Positions 1-9,204 are shown, counted from the stretch's first letter. The stretch is 64,000 nt of DNA from Hufsiella ginkgonis (GCF_009834915.1 NZ_WVHS01000005.1:186001-250000), one strand, 5' to 3'. Made by a program: numbers and translations. The notes: a model not told the origin generated them from the sequence alone.

Positions 1-1236
1 CAGCAGTTTATTATGCTCGTAAGCATGGGCCAGGATCTCGTCCTTTGAAAAGAACCCGGAAAACGGCGGCAATCCGGCTATCGCGATGGTGCCGGCAAGC
101 ATGGTCCAGAAGGTAACAGGCAGTTTCGATCTGAGCCCGCCCATTAACCGCATATCCTGCTCGTTGCTCATGCCGTGGATCACCGATCCGGCGCCAAGGA
201 ATAACAGGGCCTTGAAAAAGGCGTGCGTAATAACGTGAAAGAATGAACCGGTAAAGGCGCCGACGCCTAAACCCAGGAACATATAACCCAGCTGAGAAAC
301 GGTAGAGTAGGCCAGTACTTTCTTAATATCCGTTTGTGTGATGGCGATCGCGGCAGCCAGGAGCGCCGTAACGATCCCAATGACGGCCACGATATCCAGC
401 GTATAGGGAGCCAGCGTAAATAAGATGTTAGAGCGGGCGATCATATAGATCCCGGCAGTAACCATGGTGGCGGCGTGGATCAGCGCCGAAACAGGTGTCG
501 GGCCGGCCATCGCATCGGGTAACCAGGTAAACAACGGCACCTGTGCCGATTTCCCGGTTGCGCCGACAAAAAGGAGGATGGTAATGAGTGTCAGCATACC
601 CGCCCCTATTCCCGGACCGTCCGCTTTGCTGAATACTTCTGTAAACTCGATGCTTCCGAAAGTAGTAAAAATGAGGAATACCGCGATGAGGAAACCAAGG
701 TCGCCGATACGATTCATGACAAACGCTTTTTTTGCCGCCGATGCGTAAGCGGAATTGGTAAACCAGAACCCGATCAGCAGGTACGAGCACAAGCCCACAC
801 CTTCCCAGCCGATAAACATCACTACGTAATTAGAGCCCAATACCAGGAGCAGCATGAAAAAGATGAAAAGGTTCAGGTATGCGAAAAACTTCGCGAAACC
901 TGCATCATAGTGCATATAACCGGTGGAATACACATGAATAAGGAACCCGATGCCGGTAATGATCAGCAGCATGATGGCGCTAAGCCCATCGACCTGGAAA
1001 GAGAAAGGAACCTTAAAGTTCCCGGCCTGGATCCAGTCGAACAGCGGGATGACGTGTGCGGCCTGAGGCGATGAATGAAGCTCATTAAAGATCAGCACAC
1101 TGATGATAAACGATCCGAGCACCACTGCCGAGCCAATAAAACCGAGGACGCCTTTGGATAAAACATTTCTGCCGAGGCCGTTGACCAAAAACCCGATCAA
1201 TGGTAATAAAGGAACTAACCAGACTAACGCTATCAT
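1..1236 (-). CDS. nuoL: NADH-quinone oxidoreductase subunit L (partial, 3' end beyond window)
   Basis: This is a membrane-arm, antiporter-like subunit of Complex I that takes part in proton pumping. The first 412 codons are visible from ATG at 1236; the frame is still open at base 1, so the C-terminal helices and the long lateral helix are missing. The N-terminus MIALVWLVPLLPLIGF is hydrophobic, and the family signature WLPDAMAGPTPVSALIHA is present in the middle, followed by the transmembrane-helix lysine/histidine region. It is the last visible gene of the nuo operon; nuoM and nuoN would be expected beyond the left edge. The ATG overlaps, as ATGA, the stop of a doubtful small ORF that fills the gap to nuoK. 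Confidence 0.96.
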   Translation of the reverse strand, partial: MIALVWLVPLLPLIGFLVNGLGRNVLSKGVLGFIGSAVVLGSFIISVLIFNELHSSPQAAHVIPLFDWIQAGNFKVPFSFQVDGLSAIMLLIITGIGFLIHVYSTGYMHYDAGFAKFFAYLNLFIFFMLLLVLGSNYVVMFIGWEGVGLCSYLLIGFWFTNSAYASAAKKAFVMNRIGDLGFLIAVFLIFTTFGSIEFTEVFSKADGPGIGAGMLTLITILLFVGATGKSAQVPLFTWLPDAMAGPTPVSALIHAATMVTAGIYMIARSNILFTLAPYTLDIVAVIGIVTALLAAAIAITQTDIKKVLAYSTVSQLGYMFLGLGVGAFTGSFFHVITHAFFKALLFLGAGSVIHGMSNEQDMRLMGGLRSKLPVTFWTMLAGTIAIAGLPPFSGFFSKDEILAHAYEHNKLL

Positions 1237-1417
1237 CTCTGTGGTACGTTATACTTGCCACTTGCTATGGCGACCCCGAAATTACTGACCGGCTGATTTC
1301 CTGTCAGGCTGAGCTTGCCGGAGCTTACCTGACCGGTTTCCGGCAGACCCGGGTTGACAAGATCACTTAATAAACGGATACTCATAAAACGTTCTATGTT
1401 TAAAATCATCATCGATC

Positions 1418-1747
1418 TTACCATTTCAGCCGGTTCATCACGTTGATATCGATGGTATTGGTGTTGCGGTAGATCATCACGATGATCGCCAGCCCCACCG
1501 CCACTTCGGCTGCCGCCAGCGCCATGATAAAAAATACAAATACTTGTCCCGCAGGATCATTGCTGAAAGCCGAAAAAGCGGTTAACAGCAGGTTTACGGC
1601 GTTAAGCATCAGTTCTACCGACATAAAGATCACGATGGCATTCCTGCGGATGAGTACGCCCGTAACGCCGATCGAGAAAATGATGGCGCTCAGCAAGATG
1701 TAGTGATTCAGCGGAACGCCCTGTATGGTTTTTACGATATCTTGCAT
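1418..1747 (-). CDS. nuoK: NADH-quinone oxidoreductase subunit K
   Basis: A small membrane subunit of Complex I, 109 residues, the usual family length, with three hydrophobic segments. The two buried glutamates that the family uses in proton translocation are visible at about E45 ([11 protein letters not shown]) and E81 ([11 protein letters not shown]). The start overlaps the nuoJ stop by one base (TAATG), so translation is probably coupled. A gap of about 180 bases separates it from nuoL, unlike the tight packing upstream. Confidence 0.97.
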   Translation of the reverse strand: MQDIVKTIQGVPLNHYILLSAIIFSIGVTGVLIRRNAIVIFMSVELMLNAVNLLLTAFSAFSNDPAGQVFVFFIMALAAAEVAVGLAIIVMIYRNTNTIDINVMNRLKW

Positions 1748-2256
1748 TATATTTCCCTGGGTTCGCGTTTAGCAAGTAATACAGCGCCGACCATTGCCGA
1801 GAGCAGCAACAGCGAAGACACTTCAAATGGCAGCAGGAAATCGTGGAACAACACCTGCCCGAGATTTTTCACCAGGCCGAGATTTGGTCGCTGTACTACT
1901 TCCTCATGTGCGCCGGCCGGTAAAAAGCCCGACCCTTTGAGCGCGCCCGCCAGTGTTACCAGCAGGCACATCCCGGCAACGATCCCCGCGATCTTCATCA
2001 GCGACGATTTTACAGGCTCACTGTTAACGTTCAGGTCCAGCAGCATCAGTACATATAAGAACAGTACCATAATGGCCCCCATGTACACGATAAAATTCAC
2101 GATCGCCAGGAACTGCGCATTTAACAGCACATAGTGAATGGTGAAAGTGAAAAACGTAATAATAAGGTATATCACACTGTGGACCGGGTTCTTGGAGAAG
2201 ATCACCAGCAGTGAAAAAAATATGGACAGGAAAGCTACTAGATAAAAAACAGCCAT
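1747..2256 (-). CDS. nuoJ: NADH-quinone oxidoreductase subunit J
   Basis: A membrane subunit of Complex I, 169 residues, with about five predicted hydrophobic segments. The N-terminal stretch with [10 protein letters not shown] and the following [16 protein letters not shown] are typical of NuoJ. It lies between nuoI (77-base gap) and nuoK (1-base overlap). Its length and position agree with the standard A-to-N order, and no oddity was seen. Confidence 0.96.
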   Translation of the reverse strand: MAVFYLVAFLSIFFSLLVIFSKNPVHSVIYLIITFFTFTIHYVLLNAQFLAIVNFIVYMGAIMVLFLYVLMLLDLNVNSEPVKSSLMKIAGIVAGMCLLVTLAGALKGSGFLPAGAHEEVVQRPNLGLVKNLGQVLFHDFLLPFEVSSLLLLSAMVGAVLLAKREPREI

Positions 2257-2333
2257 TAATATTTTCCGGTTAAACTCCGTTCAAACGGCGCAAAGGTATC
2301 ATTCTGAGCGCAATTTCTGAACAGGTTTTTGAT

Positions 2334-2846
2334 TTATGCGTTTACGCCTTCTATTGTCTTTTCTACCAACTTGTCTTTTCCGTAAATAAAATCCTTGCGG
2401 AGATAATCAGCGGGAACGATCGGGCCATCGAGGTAGATCGCTTCCTTCGGGCAGGCCTCTTCACACAATCCGCAGAAAATACAACGGAGCATGTTGATCT
2501 CGTAAACCGCGGCATATTTCTCCTCGCGGTACAGGTGTTCCTCGCCTTTTTTCCGCTCTGCGGAGATCATCGTGATGGCTTCTGCCGGGCATGACAAAGC
2601 ACATAATCCGCAGGCGGTACACCGCTCCCTACCCTGCTCGTCTCTTTTCAGCGAATGCATGCCCCTCCAGTTTTCGGAGAACTCGCGCTGCACTTCAGGA
2701 TAAAAAACCGTTTCCTTTTTCCTGAACATGTGCATAAAGGTAATGCTCATGCCTTTAACGATCGCCGGGAGGTACATACGCTCCAGCAAGGTCATCGGCT
2801 TTTGTTCGAGTACTTTCTTTTTATTAGTTAATGATTCCATAACCAC
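2334..2846 (-). CDS. nuoI: NADH-quinone oxidoreductase subunit I (2x[4Fe-4S])
   Basis: The ferredoxin-like subunit of the Complex I peripheral arm; it carries clusters N6a and N6b that pass electrons towards NuoB. Two full CxxCxxCxxxC motifs are present, CTACGLCALSC (C76, C79, C82, C86) and CIFCGLCEEAC (C122, C125, C128, C132), each followed by proline. The length is 170 residues. Either Met1 or Met3 could be the true start. It is separated from nuoH by 33 bases. Confidence 0.97.
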   Translation of the reverse strand: MVMESLTNKKKVLEQKPMTLLERMYLPAIVKGMSITFMHMFRKKETVFYPEVQREFSENWRGMHSLKRDEQGRERCTACGLCALSCPAEAITMISAERKKGEEHLYREEKYAAVYEINMLRCIFCGLCEEACPKEAIYLDGPIVPADYLRKDFIYGKDKLVEKTIEGVNA

Positions 2847-2879
2847 ACTTCAATCCTCCGGGGAGGGGTTAACAGTCAA

Positions 2880-3956
2880 TTAAAAATAGGTCGCCTTTAC
2901 GGTCATCCATAGGCCGGTCGCCACAATATTGGCAATGGCAAGCGGGATGAGCACTTTCCATCCCAGGTTCATCAGTTGGTCATAACGGAAACGCGGAACT
3001 GTCCAGCGTACCCACATGAAGAAGAAGATGAAGAAGAATATTTTACCCAGCAACGCCGCAACACCTACCAGTGGCCCCCAGGTCGGGCCGGCATGTTCCA
3101 TCACCCAGTCCATCCCCGGGTAATTGTAACCGCCAAAATATAGGGTCGACATCACTGCCGACGATACGAACATGTTGATATACTCCGAGAACAGGTAAAA
3201 ACCCAGTTTCATCGAGGAGTACTCGGTATGGTAACCGCCTACCAGTTCCGTCTCACATTCCGGAAGGTCAAATGGCGTACGGTTCGTTTCCGCGAAAGCG
3301 CAGACAAGGAAGATCAGGAAACCCAGGGGCTGCGAGAAAAAATTCCAGGAGAACCAACCCTCGTGCCAGAAACCATGCTGCTGGTTTGTGATGTCGCGGA
3401 GCGAAAGGCTCCCGGTCATCATCAATAAAGCGATGATGGAGAGCCCCATAGCGATCTCATAGCTGATATTCTGTGATGCGGCACGGATCGCGCCCATTAG
3501 CGAGTACTTGTTATTGGAAGCCCAGCCACCGATCATGATGCCGTAAACACCCAGCGAAACCACGCCGAAAATATAAAGTACGCCTACGTTGATATCGGTA
3601 ACCTGCAGGTCTACGGTCCTCCCGAAAAGAACGATCGTATCTCCCCACGGGATCACCGCGCTCCCGATACACGCTGTCAGAATAGCCAGCGAGGGGCCTA
3701 CGATGAACAGGAATTTGCTGGACTCGGCCGGAATGATCTCTTCTTTTAAAAACATCTTCACCCCATCCGCCAGCGGCTGCAGCATACCGCCCCAGCCGGC
3801 CCGGTTCGGCCCCACACGGTCCTGCAAAAACCCCGCGATCTTCCGCTCAGCCAGGGTAGAATACATCGCTACTACGAGGCTCAGCGCAAAGATCACTGTG
3901 ATCAGCCCGAACTTCTCGAGAAAATAATACCCGTCTATAACAATTGCCAGTTTCAT
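2880..3956 (-). CDS. nuoH: NADH-quinone oxidoreductase subunit H
   Basis: The membrane subunit that joins the two arms of Complex I and helps form the quinone site. It has 358 residues and about eight transmembrane segments. Family motifs seen include ERKIAGFLQDRVGPNRAGW near the N-terminus and AETNRTPFDLPECETELVGG in the central acidic loop. The start abuts the nuoG stop (1-base overlap), as expected for a co-translated operon. Confidence 0.97.
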   Translation of the reverse strand: MKLAIVIDGYYFLEKFGLITVIFALSLVVAMYSTLAERKIAGFLQDRVGPNRAGWGGMLQPLADGVKMFLKEEIIPAESSKFLFIVGPSLAILTACIGSAVIPWGDTIVLFGRTVDLQVTDINVGVLYIFGVVSLGVYGIMIGGWASNNKYSLMGAIRAASQNISYEIAMGLSIIALLMMTGSLSLRDITNQQHGFWHEGWFSWNFFSQPLGFLIFLVCAFAETNRTPFDLPECETELVGGYHTEYSSMKLGFYLFSEYINMFVSSAVMSTLYFGGYNYPGMDWVMEHAGPTWGPLVGVAALLGKIFFFIFFFMWVRWTVPRFRYDQLMNLGWKVLIPLAIANIVATGLWMTVKATYF

Positions 3957-4960
3957 TAAAATTTAGTTGCGCGTTCGAATTGTTCTTTGTTAGCTTCCTG
4001 CAGCAATGCGTTATTTTGTACCACCGGCAATGGCCTGAGTGTTTCGTAATGATTGGCGGAGATCACCGAATTATTGGAAATGTTCCTTGGCCCCTCGATC
4101 ACCCAGTCGCCGGTTTGCTTGGTATCAAAGCGGCAGGTATTGCAAATAAATTCTTCTGCCTCGCCGAACTGGTCCTTGCGGGCGGTCACGCGAAGCACAT
4201 CAGCCCCCTTATACCAGAGTGTTACCTTACCGGAACAGGTAGGGCAATCGCGATGTGCGTCCACCGGCTTGGTAAACCAAACGCGGTTTTTGAACCGGAA
4301 CGTACGGTCGGTTAATGCGCCTACAGGGCATACGTCTATCACGTTGCCCGAAAAATCGTTGTCGATCGCTTTCTCGATATAGGTCGAGATCTCTGAAGCA
4401 TCGCCCCGGCCCAGCACCCCGTGAACACGGTTATTGGTGATCTGGTCGGCGGTATATACACAACGGTAACACAAAATACAGCGCGTCATATGCAGCTGGA
4501 TCTTGTCGCCGATATCGATCCTGTCGAACGTGCGCCGCTCAAACTCGTAACGCGTCGCTTCAGAACCATGTTCAAAAGCCAGGTCCTGCAGGTGACATTC
4601 GCCCGCCTGGTCGCAGATCGGGCAATCCAGCGGGTGGTTTATCAGCAGGATCTCCACCACGCCTTTGCGCGCTTCCACCACTTCCGGGGAGGTAATGTTC
4701 TGTACCTCCATGCCATCCATCACATTCGTGCGGCAGGAAGCCACCAGTTTCGGCATCGGGCGCGGGTCTTTTTCAGAACCTTTGCTTACCTTCACCAAAC
4801 AGGTACGGCATTTACCACCGCTTCCTTCCAGTTTCGAATAATAGCACATGGCCGGCGGCACCACGTCGCCCCCGATCTGCCTTGCGGCATTCAGGATGCT
4901 GATCCCCGGCTCTACCTCAACCGTTATTCCGTCTATTGTTACTTTAACCTTGTCGCTCAT
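3956..4960 (-). CDS. nuoG: NuoG-like Fe-S subunit, short form without molybdopterin domain
   Basis: The electron-wire subunit of the peripheral arm. At 334 residues it is far shorter than the roughly 900-residue Escherichia coli NuoG. What is kept: the N-terminal 2Fe-2S ferredoxin domain (C-x10-C-x2-C ending KCRTCLVKV, plus a later ASCRTN cysteine), the His-Cys ligand set HPLDCPICDQAGEC, a CxxCxxC set CILCYRC completed by NVIDVCPVGALTD, and two late pairs, CPTC and CNTC. The molybdopterin-oxidoreductase fold that normally follows is absent. No frameshift is evident because nuoH starts at the stop codon. A short NuoG is, to my knowledge, common in Bacteroidota. Confidence 0.9.
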   Translation of the reverse strand: MSDKVKVTIDGITVEVEPGISILNAARQIGGDVVPPAMCYYSKLEGSGGKCRTCLVKVSKGSEKDPRPMPKLVASCRTNVMDGMEVQNITSPEVVEARKGVVEILLINHPLDCPICDQAGECHLQDLAFEHGSEATRYEFERRTFDRIDIGDKIQLHMTRCILCYRCVYTADQITNNRVHGVLGRGDASEISTYIEKAIDNDFSGNVIDVCPVGALTDRTFRFKNRVWFTKPVDAHRDCPTCSGKVTLWYKGADVLRVTARKDQFGEAEEFICNTCRFDTKQTGDWVIEGPRNISNNSVISANHYETLRPLPVVQNNALLQEANKEQFERATKF

Positions 4961-5007
4961 CGTTAAAGATTCCTAACTTTTAATTCTTTTCAATCGAACC
5001 GCTTACC

Positions 5008-6369
5008 TCAGGCAGGCTCCGCTACCGGCGGCAGCGGATCTGCGTAATGCGCCAGCCCGAAGTTTCTTTTTACCGCTTCCGCGGGATGGGTGATGTGCCA
5101 TTCGAACTCATCGCGAAAATGCCGGATCGCACTCGCCACCGGCCAGGCAGCGGCATCGCCCAACGGGCAGATCGTATTGCCTTCGATCTTCCGGGAAACA
5201 TCTACCAGCAGGTCGATATCGCTATATTTACCGTGACCGTACTCGATCCGGTGAAGCACCTTCTCCATCCATCCCGTACCTTCCCGGCAGGGCGAACATT
5301 GTCCGCAGCTTTCATGGTGGTAAAAGCGCGAGAAGTTCCAGGTGTTGCGCACCATACACTGGTCCTCGTCGAACGCGATAAATCCGCCCGATCCCATCAT
5401 CGATCCGCTCACGAAACCGCCATCGGCTAAAGATTCGTAGCTCATGAGGCGTTTTTCGCCGTTCACCGTTTTCAGGATCAGGTTAGCGGGTAATACCGGC
5501 ACGGAAGATCCGCCGGCAACCACCGCTTTCAGACGCTTGCCATTGGCGATACCACCGCAATACTCCTCTGAGTAGATAAATTCTTCTACCGGGAGGCCCA
5601 GCTCAATTTCATATACACCCGGCTTTGCAAGATTGCCTCCCGCCGAGATCAGCTTAGTTCCGGTGCTCCGGCCGATCCCGACTTTTGCATATTCTTCGCC
5701 GCCGTCGTTAATGATCGGTACAACGGCGGCAATGGACTCGACATTATTTACCACCGTAGGGCAGCCGTATAAACCGGAAATGGCGGGGAACGGCGGTTTG
5801 ATCCTCGGGTTGCCTCTTTTCCCTTCCAGCGACTCGATCAGCGCCGTTTCTTCGCCGCAGATATAAGCGCCGCCGCCCGGCTGCACATACAGCTCGAGGT
5901 CATACCCCGAGCCCAGGATATTTTTGCCCAGGAAGCCAGCGTTTTTTGCTTCCGCGATGGCCCGTTCGAGGATACGGATCTGCGGCATCATCTCGCCGCG
6001 TACGTAGATATACGAAACAGCTGCACCCAGTGCGAAGCTGGAAACGATCATTCCTTCGATCAGCAGGTGCGGGATGTAAGTCATCAGGTAGCGGTCCTTA
6101 AACGTTCCCGGCTCAGATTCATCCGCATTACAAACCAGGTAACGTGCCTTGCCTTCCGGCTTTGCCAGGAAGCTCCACTTCATGCCGGTAGGGAACCCGG
6201 CGCCGCCACGTCCGCGCAGACCGGATTTCTTAACCTCCTCCACGATCGCTTCAGGCGACAATGTTTTGAGGGCTTTTTCCACCGCACGGTATCCGCCCTG
6301 CTGCCGGTACACATCGAACGTGTTGATGCCCGGCACATTAATATGTTCAAGTAGTAATTTGCGGCCCAT
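5008..6369 (-). CDS. nuoF: NADH-quinone oxidoreductase subunit F
   Basis: The NADH-oxidising flavoprotein of Complex I, with sites for FMN, NADH and a 4Fe-4S cluster. The FMN/NADH region shows RGRGGAGFPTGMKWSF and CNADESEPGTFKDR; the cluster motif is ESCGQCSPCREGT followed by NTICPLGDA. I start it at ATG 6369 (MGRKLLLEH), 1 base after the nuoE stop; a longer reading from 6387 would need a TTG start inside nuoE. From this start it has 453 residues, close to the family norm. Confidence 0.96.
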   Translation of the reverse strand: MGRKLLLEHINVPGINTFDVYRQQGGYRAVEKALKTLSPEAIVEEVKKSGLRGRGGAGFPTGMKWSFLAKPEGKARYLVCNADESEPGTFKDRYLMTYIPHLLIEGMIVSSFALGAAVSYIYVRGEMMPQIRILERAIAEAKNAGFLGKNILGSGYDLELYVQPGGGAYICGEETALIESLEGKRGNPRIKPPFPAISGLYGCPTVVNNVESIAAVVPIINDGGEEYAKVGIGRSTGTKLISAGGNLAKPGVYEIELGLPVEEFIYSEEYCGGIANGKRLKAVVAGGSSVPVLPANLILKTVNGEKRLMSYESLADGGFVSGSMMGSGGFIAFDEDQCMVRNTWNFSRFYHHESCGQCSPCREGTGWMEKVLHRIEYGHGKYSDIDLLVDVSRKIEGNTICPLGDAAAWPVASAIRHFRDEFEWHITHPAEAVKRNFGLAHYADPLPPVAEPA

Positions 6370-6370
6370 A

Positions 6371-6913
6371 TTAGCTGATCGAATCAACCGGCGTTTTCGC
6401 CGTGGTTAACTTTAAAGTATCTATTAGTTCATCGATCTTACTTTCAGTAAGATTTTCGTGGAAGGTATATTCCGGGCCGATCTGGAGCACCGGGCCAAAG
6501 CCACAGGCCGCCAGGCATTCCACACCGCGCCAGCTGAACATCCCGTCGGGGGTGATCTCCCCTTCTTTTACACCCAGCTTTTGTTCCAGGTACTGCATGA
6601 TCTTCTCTGCTCCTACCAGGCAGCAAGGGCCTGTGCGGCAAACCTCCAGCATGTATCTGCCGGTTGGCTTGAGAAAATACATGGTGTAAAAAGTGGCCAC
6701 TTCGTATACTTCGATCGGTTGCAAACCCAGGTATACCGCTACTTTATCCATCGCGGGAACGCTTGTCCACCCGTATTCGGCCTGCACCAGGTGCAGTATC
6801 GGTAACAGCGCAGACTTTTGCTTGCCTTCAGGGTAACGGTTCACGATTTCGCCGAACTTGGTAAGCAGCTCAGGGGTGAAAATAATTTCCGCTGATTGGT
6901 TTATGTTAAGCAT
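6371..6913 (-). CDS. nuoE: NADH-quinone oxidoreductase subunit E
   Basis: The thioredoxin-fold 2Fe-2S subunit (cluster N1a) that partners NuoF. It has 180 residues. The ligand cysteines are visible in VCRTGPCCLVG and, about forty residues later, CLAACGFGPVLQI. The helical N-terminal half, with AEYGWTSVPAMDKVA, matches the family. It overlaps the 3' end of nuoD by 8 bases and is followed after 1 base by nuoF. Confidence 0.97.
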   Translation of the reverse strand: MLNINQSAEIIFTPELLTKFGEIVNRYPEGKQKSALLPILHLVQAEYGWTSVPAMDKVAVYLGLQPIEVYEVATFYTMYFLKPTGRYMLEVCRTGPCCLVGAEKIMQYLEQKLGVKEGEITPDGMFSWRGVECLAACGFGPVLQIGPEYTFHENLTESKIDELIDTLKLTTAKTPVDSIS

Positions 6914-8117
6914 CTAATTCTCCTGCAATAACGTTTAAGCTACTCATGTTAATAATTGCGTCAGACAACAGCATGCCGCCGGTCATTGGCGCGTACATCT
7001 GGTAGTTGATAAAGCTCGGCCTGCGGAAATGCAGCCGGTACGGCGATCGTCCGCCATCGTTTACCAGGTAAAAGCCAAGCTCGCCGTTTCCGCCTTCCAC
7101 GCAGTGATATAACTCGGTTTTGGGGGTATCGATCTCGCCCATCACAATCTTGAAGTGGTAAATAAGCGCCTCCATATTGTTATACACCTCCTCTTTCGGG
7201 GGAAGGTAGAACTCCGGCACATCCGCATGAAAAATGCCTTTAGGCTCCTTCTCTATCTTCTGCATCGCCTGCTCTATGATGCGAAGGCTTTGCCACATCT
7301 CCTCGTTACGAACAATAAAACGATCGTATACGTCGCCCGTAGTGCCTACCGGGATCTCGAAATCAAAATCTTCATACGAGCAGTAAGGCTCGTTTACGCG
7401 CACATCGTAATCTACGCCGGTGGCCCGCAGAATAGGACCGCTCCAGCTATAGCTCAATGCGGTTTCCGGGTCAACAGCGGCTACGCCTGAAGTACGGTCG
7501 ATAAAGATCCTGTTCCTGTTAAACAATTGCTCGAACTCCTTTAATACCGCCGGGAAGAGTTTGAGGAACTTGCGGATCTTGGCAAAAGCGATGTCGTTAA
7601 AGTCGCGCTCAAATCCGCCGATACGGCCTATGTTAGTGGTTAAACGGGCGCCGCAAACCTCTTCATAGATCTCATAAATATGCTCGCGCTCCTCCATCAG
7701 GTAGAGAAAGCCGGAATAAGCACCGGTATCTACCCCCAGGATCCCGTTACAGATCAGGTGATCGGTAATGCGGGCAAGCTCCATAATAATCACACGCAGG
7801 TAGTCGACCCGTTTCGGGGTTTGTATGCCCAGCATTTTCTCTACCGTCATATGCCAGCCCATGTTGTTGATCGGCGACGAACAATAATTCATCCGGTCTG
7901 TAAGCGGGGTGATCTGGTAAAACGGACGGTGTTCCGCGATCTTCTCGAATGCGCGGTGTATATACCCGATGGTAGACACGCCGCTCACGATGCGTTCGCC
8001 GTCCATCTCCAGCACATTCTGGAATACACCGTGCGTAGCGGGGTGCGTAGGACCGAGATTGAGCGTGGTGGTCGCTATCTGCGGGTCGTTATCTGAAAAA
8101 ACAAGATGGTTGCTCAT
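6906..8117 (-). CDS. nuoD: NADH-quinone oxidoreductase subunit D
   Basis: The 49-kDa-type subunit that forms the quinone pocket with NuoB. It is 403 residues long and is encoded separately from NuoC, whereas some bacteria have a NuoCD fusion. The opening NLGPTHPATHGVFQNVLEMD is diagnostic: its histidine loop lies at the quinone headgroup. The C-terminus SLNVIAGELDA matches the conserved end with the terminal acidic residues. It overlaps nuoC by 4 bases and nuoE by 8. Confidence 0.97.
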   Translation of the reverse strand: MSNHLVFSDNDPQIATTTLNLGPTHPATHGVFQNVLEMDGERIVSGVSTIGYIHRAFEKIAEHRPFYQITPLTDRMNYCSSPINNMGWHMTVEKMLGIQTPKRVDYLRVIIMELARITDHLICNGILGVDTGAYSGFLYLMEEREHIYEIYEEVCGARLTTNIGRIGGFERDFNDIAFAKIRKFLKLFPAVLKEFEQLFNRNRIFIDRTSGVAAVDPETALSYSWSGPILRATGVDYDVRVNEPYCSYEDFDFEIPVGTTGDVYDRFIVRNEEMWQSLRIIEQAMQKIEKEPKGIFHADVPEFYLPPKEEVYNNMEALIYHFKIVMGEIDTPKTELYHCVEGGNGELGFYLVNDGGRSPYRLHFRRPSFINYQMYAPMTGGMLLSDAIINMSSLNVIAGELDA

Positions 8118-8617
8118 CTTCCGAAGAAAAAATCTTTTTTATCAACTCTGTTAGGGTCTTCCAATGGATATTCTTTGCGCATAGGGAACACATCCATCTC
8201 ATCCACATTTAAAATGCGGCGGAGATCGGGATGTCCTTCGAAATTCACACCAAAAAAATCATAGGTTTCGCGCTCCATCCAGTTAGCACCCTTCCACAAA
8301 CCGGTAGCGGTGGGAATGGATGGCTGCTCTCCTTCGAGAAAAACTTTGATCCTTACCCTTACGTTATTCGTTAAGCTATGCAAGTGATAGATCACACCGA
8401 TCGGGAGCTGCTGCTCAGGATAATGAATGGCGGTAATATCTGTCAGGTAATTGAACCGTAAACTTTCGTCCTGTTTCAGGAAGGTCAGGATCTCCGTGAT
8501 ATGATCTTTCCCCGTTTCAAAGGTTAATAATCCAAACGGCTCCGCCGGAACCGAAACCTGTTCGCCGAAACGTGCGGTAATTTTTTGTAGTACTTCCTGG
8601 TTACTGATCTTACCCAT
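8114..8617 (-). CDS. nuoC: NADH-quinone oxidoreductase subunit C
   Basis: The 30-kDa-type subunit of the Complex I peripheral arm, 167 residues. The C-terminal half carries the family signature: WMERETYDFFGVNFEGHPDL, then RRILNVDEM and FPMRKEYPLEDP. The N-terminal half is the usual more variable domain. The start overlaps the nuoB stop by one base and the end overlaps nuoD by four, so it is translated in tandem with its neighbours. Confidence 0.97.
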   Translation of the reverse strand: MGKISNQEVLQKITARFGEQVSVPAEPFGLLTFETGKDHITEILTFLKQDESLRFNYLTDITAIHYPEQQLPIGVIYHLHSLTNNVRVRIKVFLEGEQPSIPTATGLWKGANWMERETYDFFGVNFEGHPDLRRILNVDEMDVFPMRKEYPLEDPNRVDKKDFFFGR

Positions 8618-9159
8618 TACTGGATCCCGTATTTTGCCATTAATTGTTTATACTCAGGAGAGTTTCTCCTGCGAAGAGATTCGTTTCTTACCAGGTCCTG
8701 TATGCGCATCACTCCATCCAGGATAGCTTCCGGGCGTGGCGGGCAACCGGGCACGTAAACGTCTACCGGGATGATCTCGTCGATGCCCTGCATTACTGAA
8801 TAGGTATCAAAGATCCCGCCGCTCGATGCGCAGGCGCCAACGGCGATCACCCAGCGAGGTTCCGCCATCTGGATGTATACCTGTTTTAATACCGGCCCCA
8901 TCTTCTTGGCAATGGTCCCCATTACCATAAGCATATCGGCCTGCCGGGGCGAGAAGCTCGGACGCTCGGCGCCAAACCGCCCCAGGTCATAATGTGATCC
9001 CATGGTGGCCATAAATTCGATACCGCAGCAAGAGGTCGCAAACGGAAGCGGCCACAATGAATGCGACCGGGCAAGCCCGACCACTTTATCCAAAGAAGTC
9101 GCAAAAAAACCAGACCCTTCTACTCCCGGGGGAGCCTCCACTAAATTAACTTCACTCAT
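8617..9159 (-). CDS. nuoB: NADH-quinone oxidoreductase subunit B
   Basis: The PSST-type subunit that binds cluster N2, the last electron carrier before quinone. It has 180 residues. All N2 ligands are present: the tandem cysteines in SCCGIEFMA, GACASSGG and PGCPPRPEA. It starts 12 bases downstream of a run of seven U in a terminator-like hairpin (9172-9204), so its expression may depend on read-through or a separate promoter. The 225-base gap to nuoA is the widest break within the visible operon. Confidence 0.97.
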   Translation of the reverse strand: MSEVNLVEAPPGVEGSGFFATSLDKVVGLARSHSLWPLPFATSCCGIEFMATMGSHYDLGRFGAERPSFSPRQADMLMVMGTIAKKMGPVLKQVYIQMAEPRWVIAVGACASSGGIFDTYSVMQGIDEIIPVDVYVPGCPPRPEAILDGVMRIQDLVRNESLRRRNSPEYKQLMAKYGIQ

Positions 9160-9171
9160 TTGCCTACTTAT

Positions 9172-9204
9172 AAAAAAAGCTCATTACAAACCAGTTGAAT
9201 GAGC
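9172..9204 (-). terminator. Terminator-like hairpin between nuoA and nuoB
   Basis: Read on the minus strand, a 7-bp stem GCTCATT / AATGAGC (9198-9204 with 9179-9185) can extend by three more pairs after a bulge and is followed directly by seven U (9172-9178). That is the form of an intrinsic terminator. It lies after nuoA and only 12 bases before the nuoB ATG. It may act as an attenuator that lowers expression of the rest of the operon. No clear promoter was seen between it and nuoB. Confidence 0.6.

Noticed and set aside
5008-6387. Longer NuoF reading starting at 6387
   Set aside because: The start codon there is TTG inside nuoE; ATG 6369 directly after the nuoE stop gives the conserved N-terminus.
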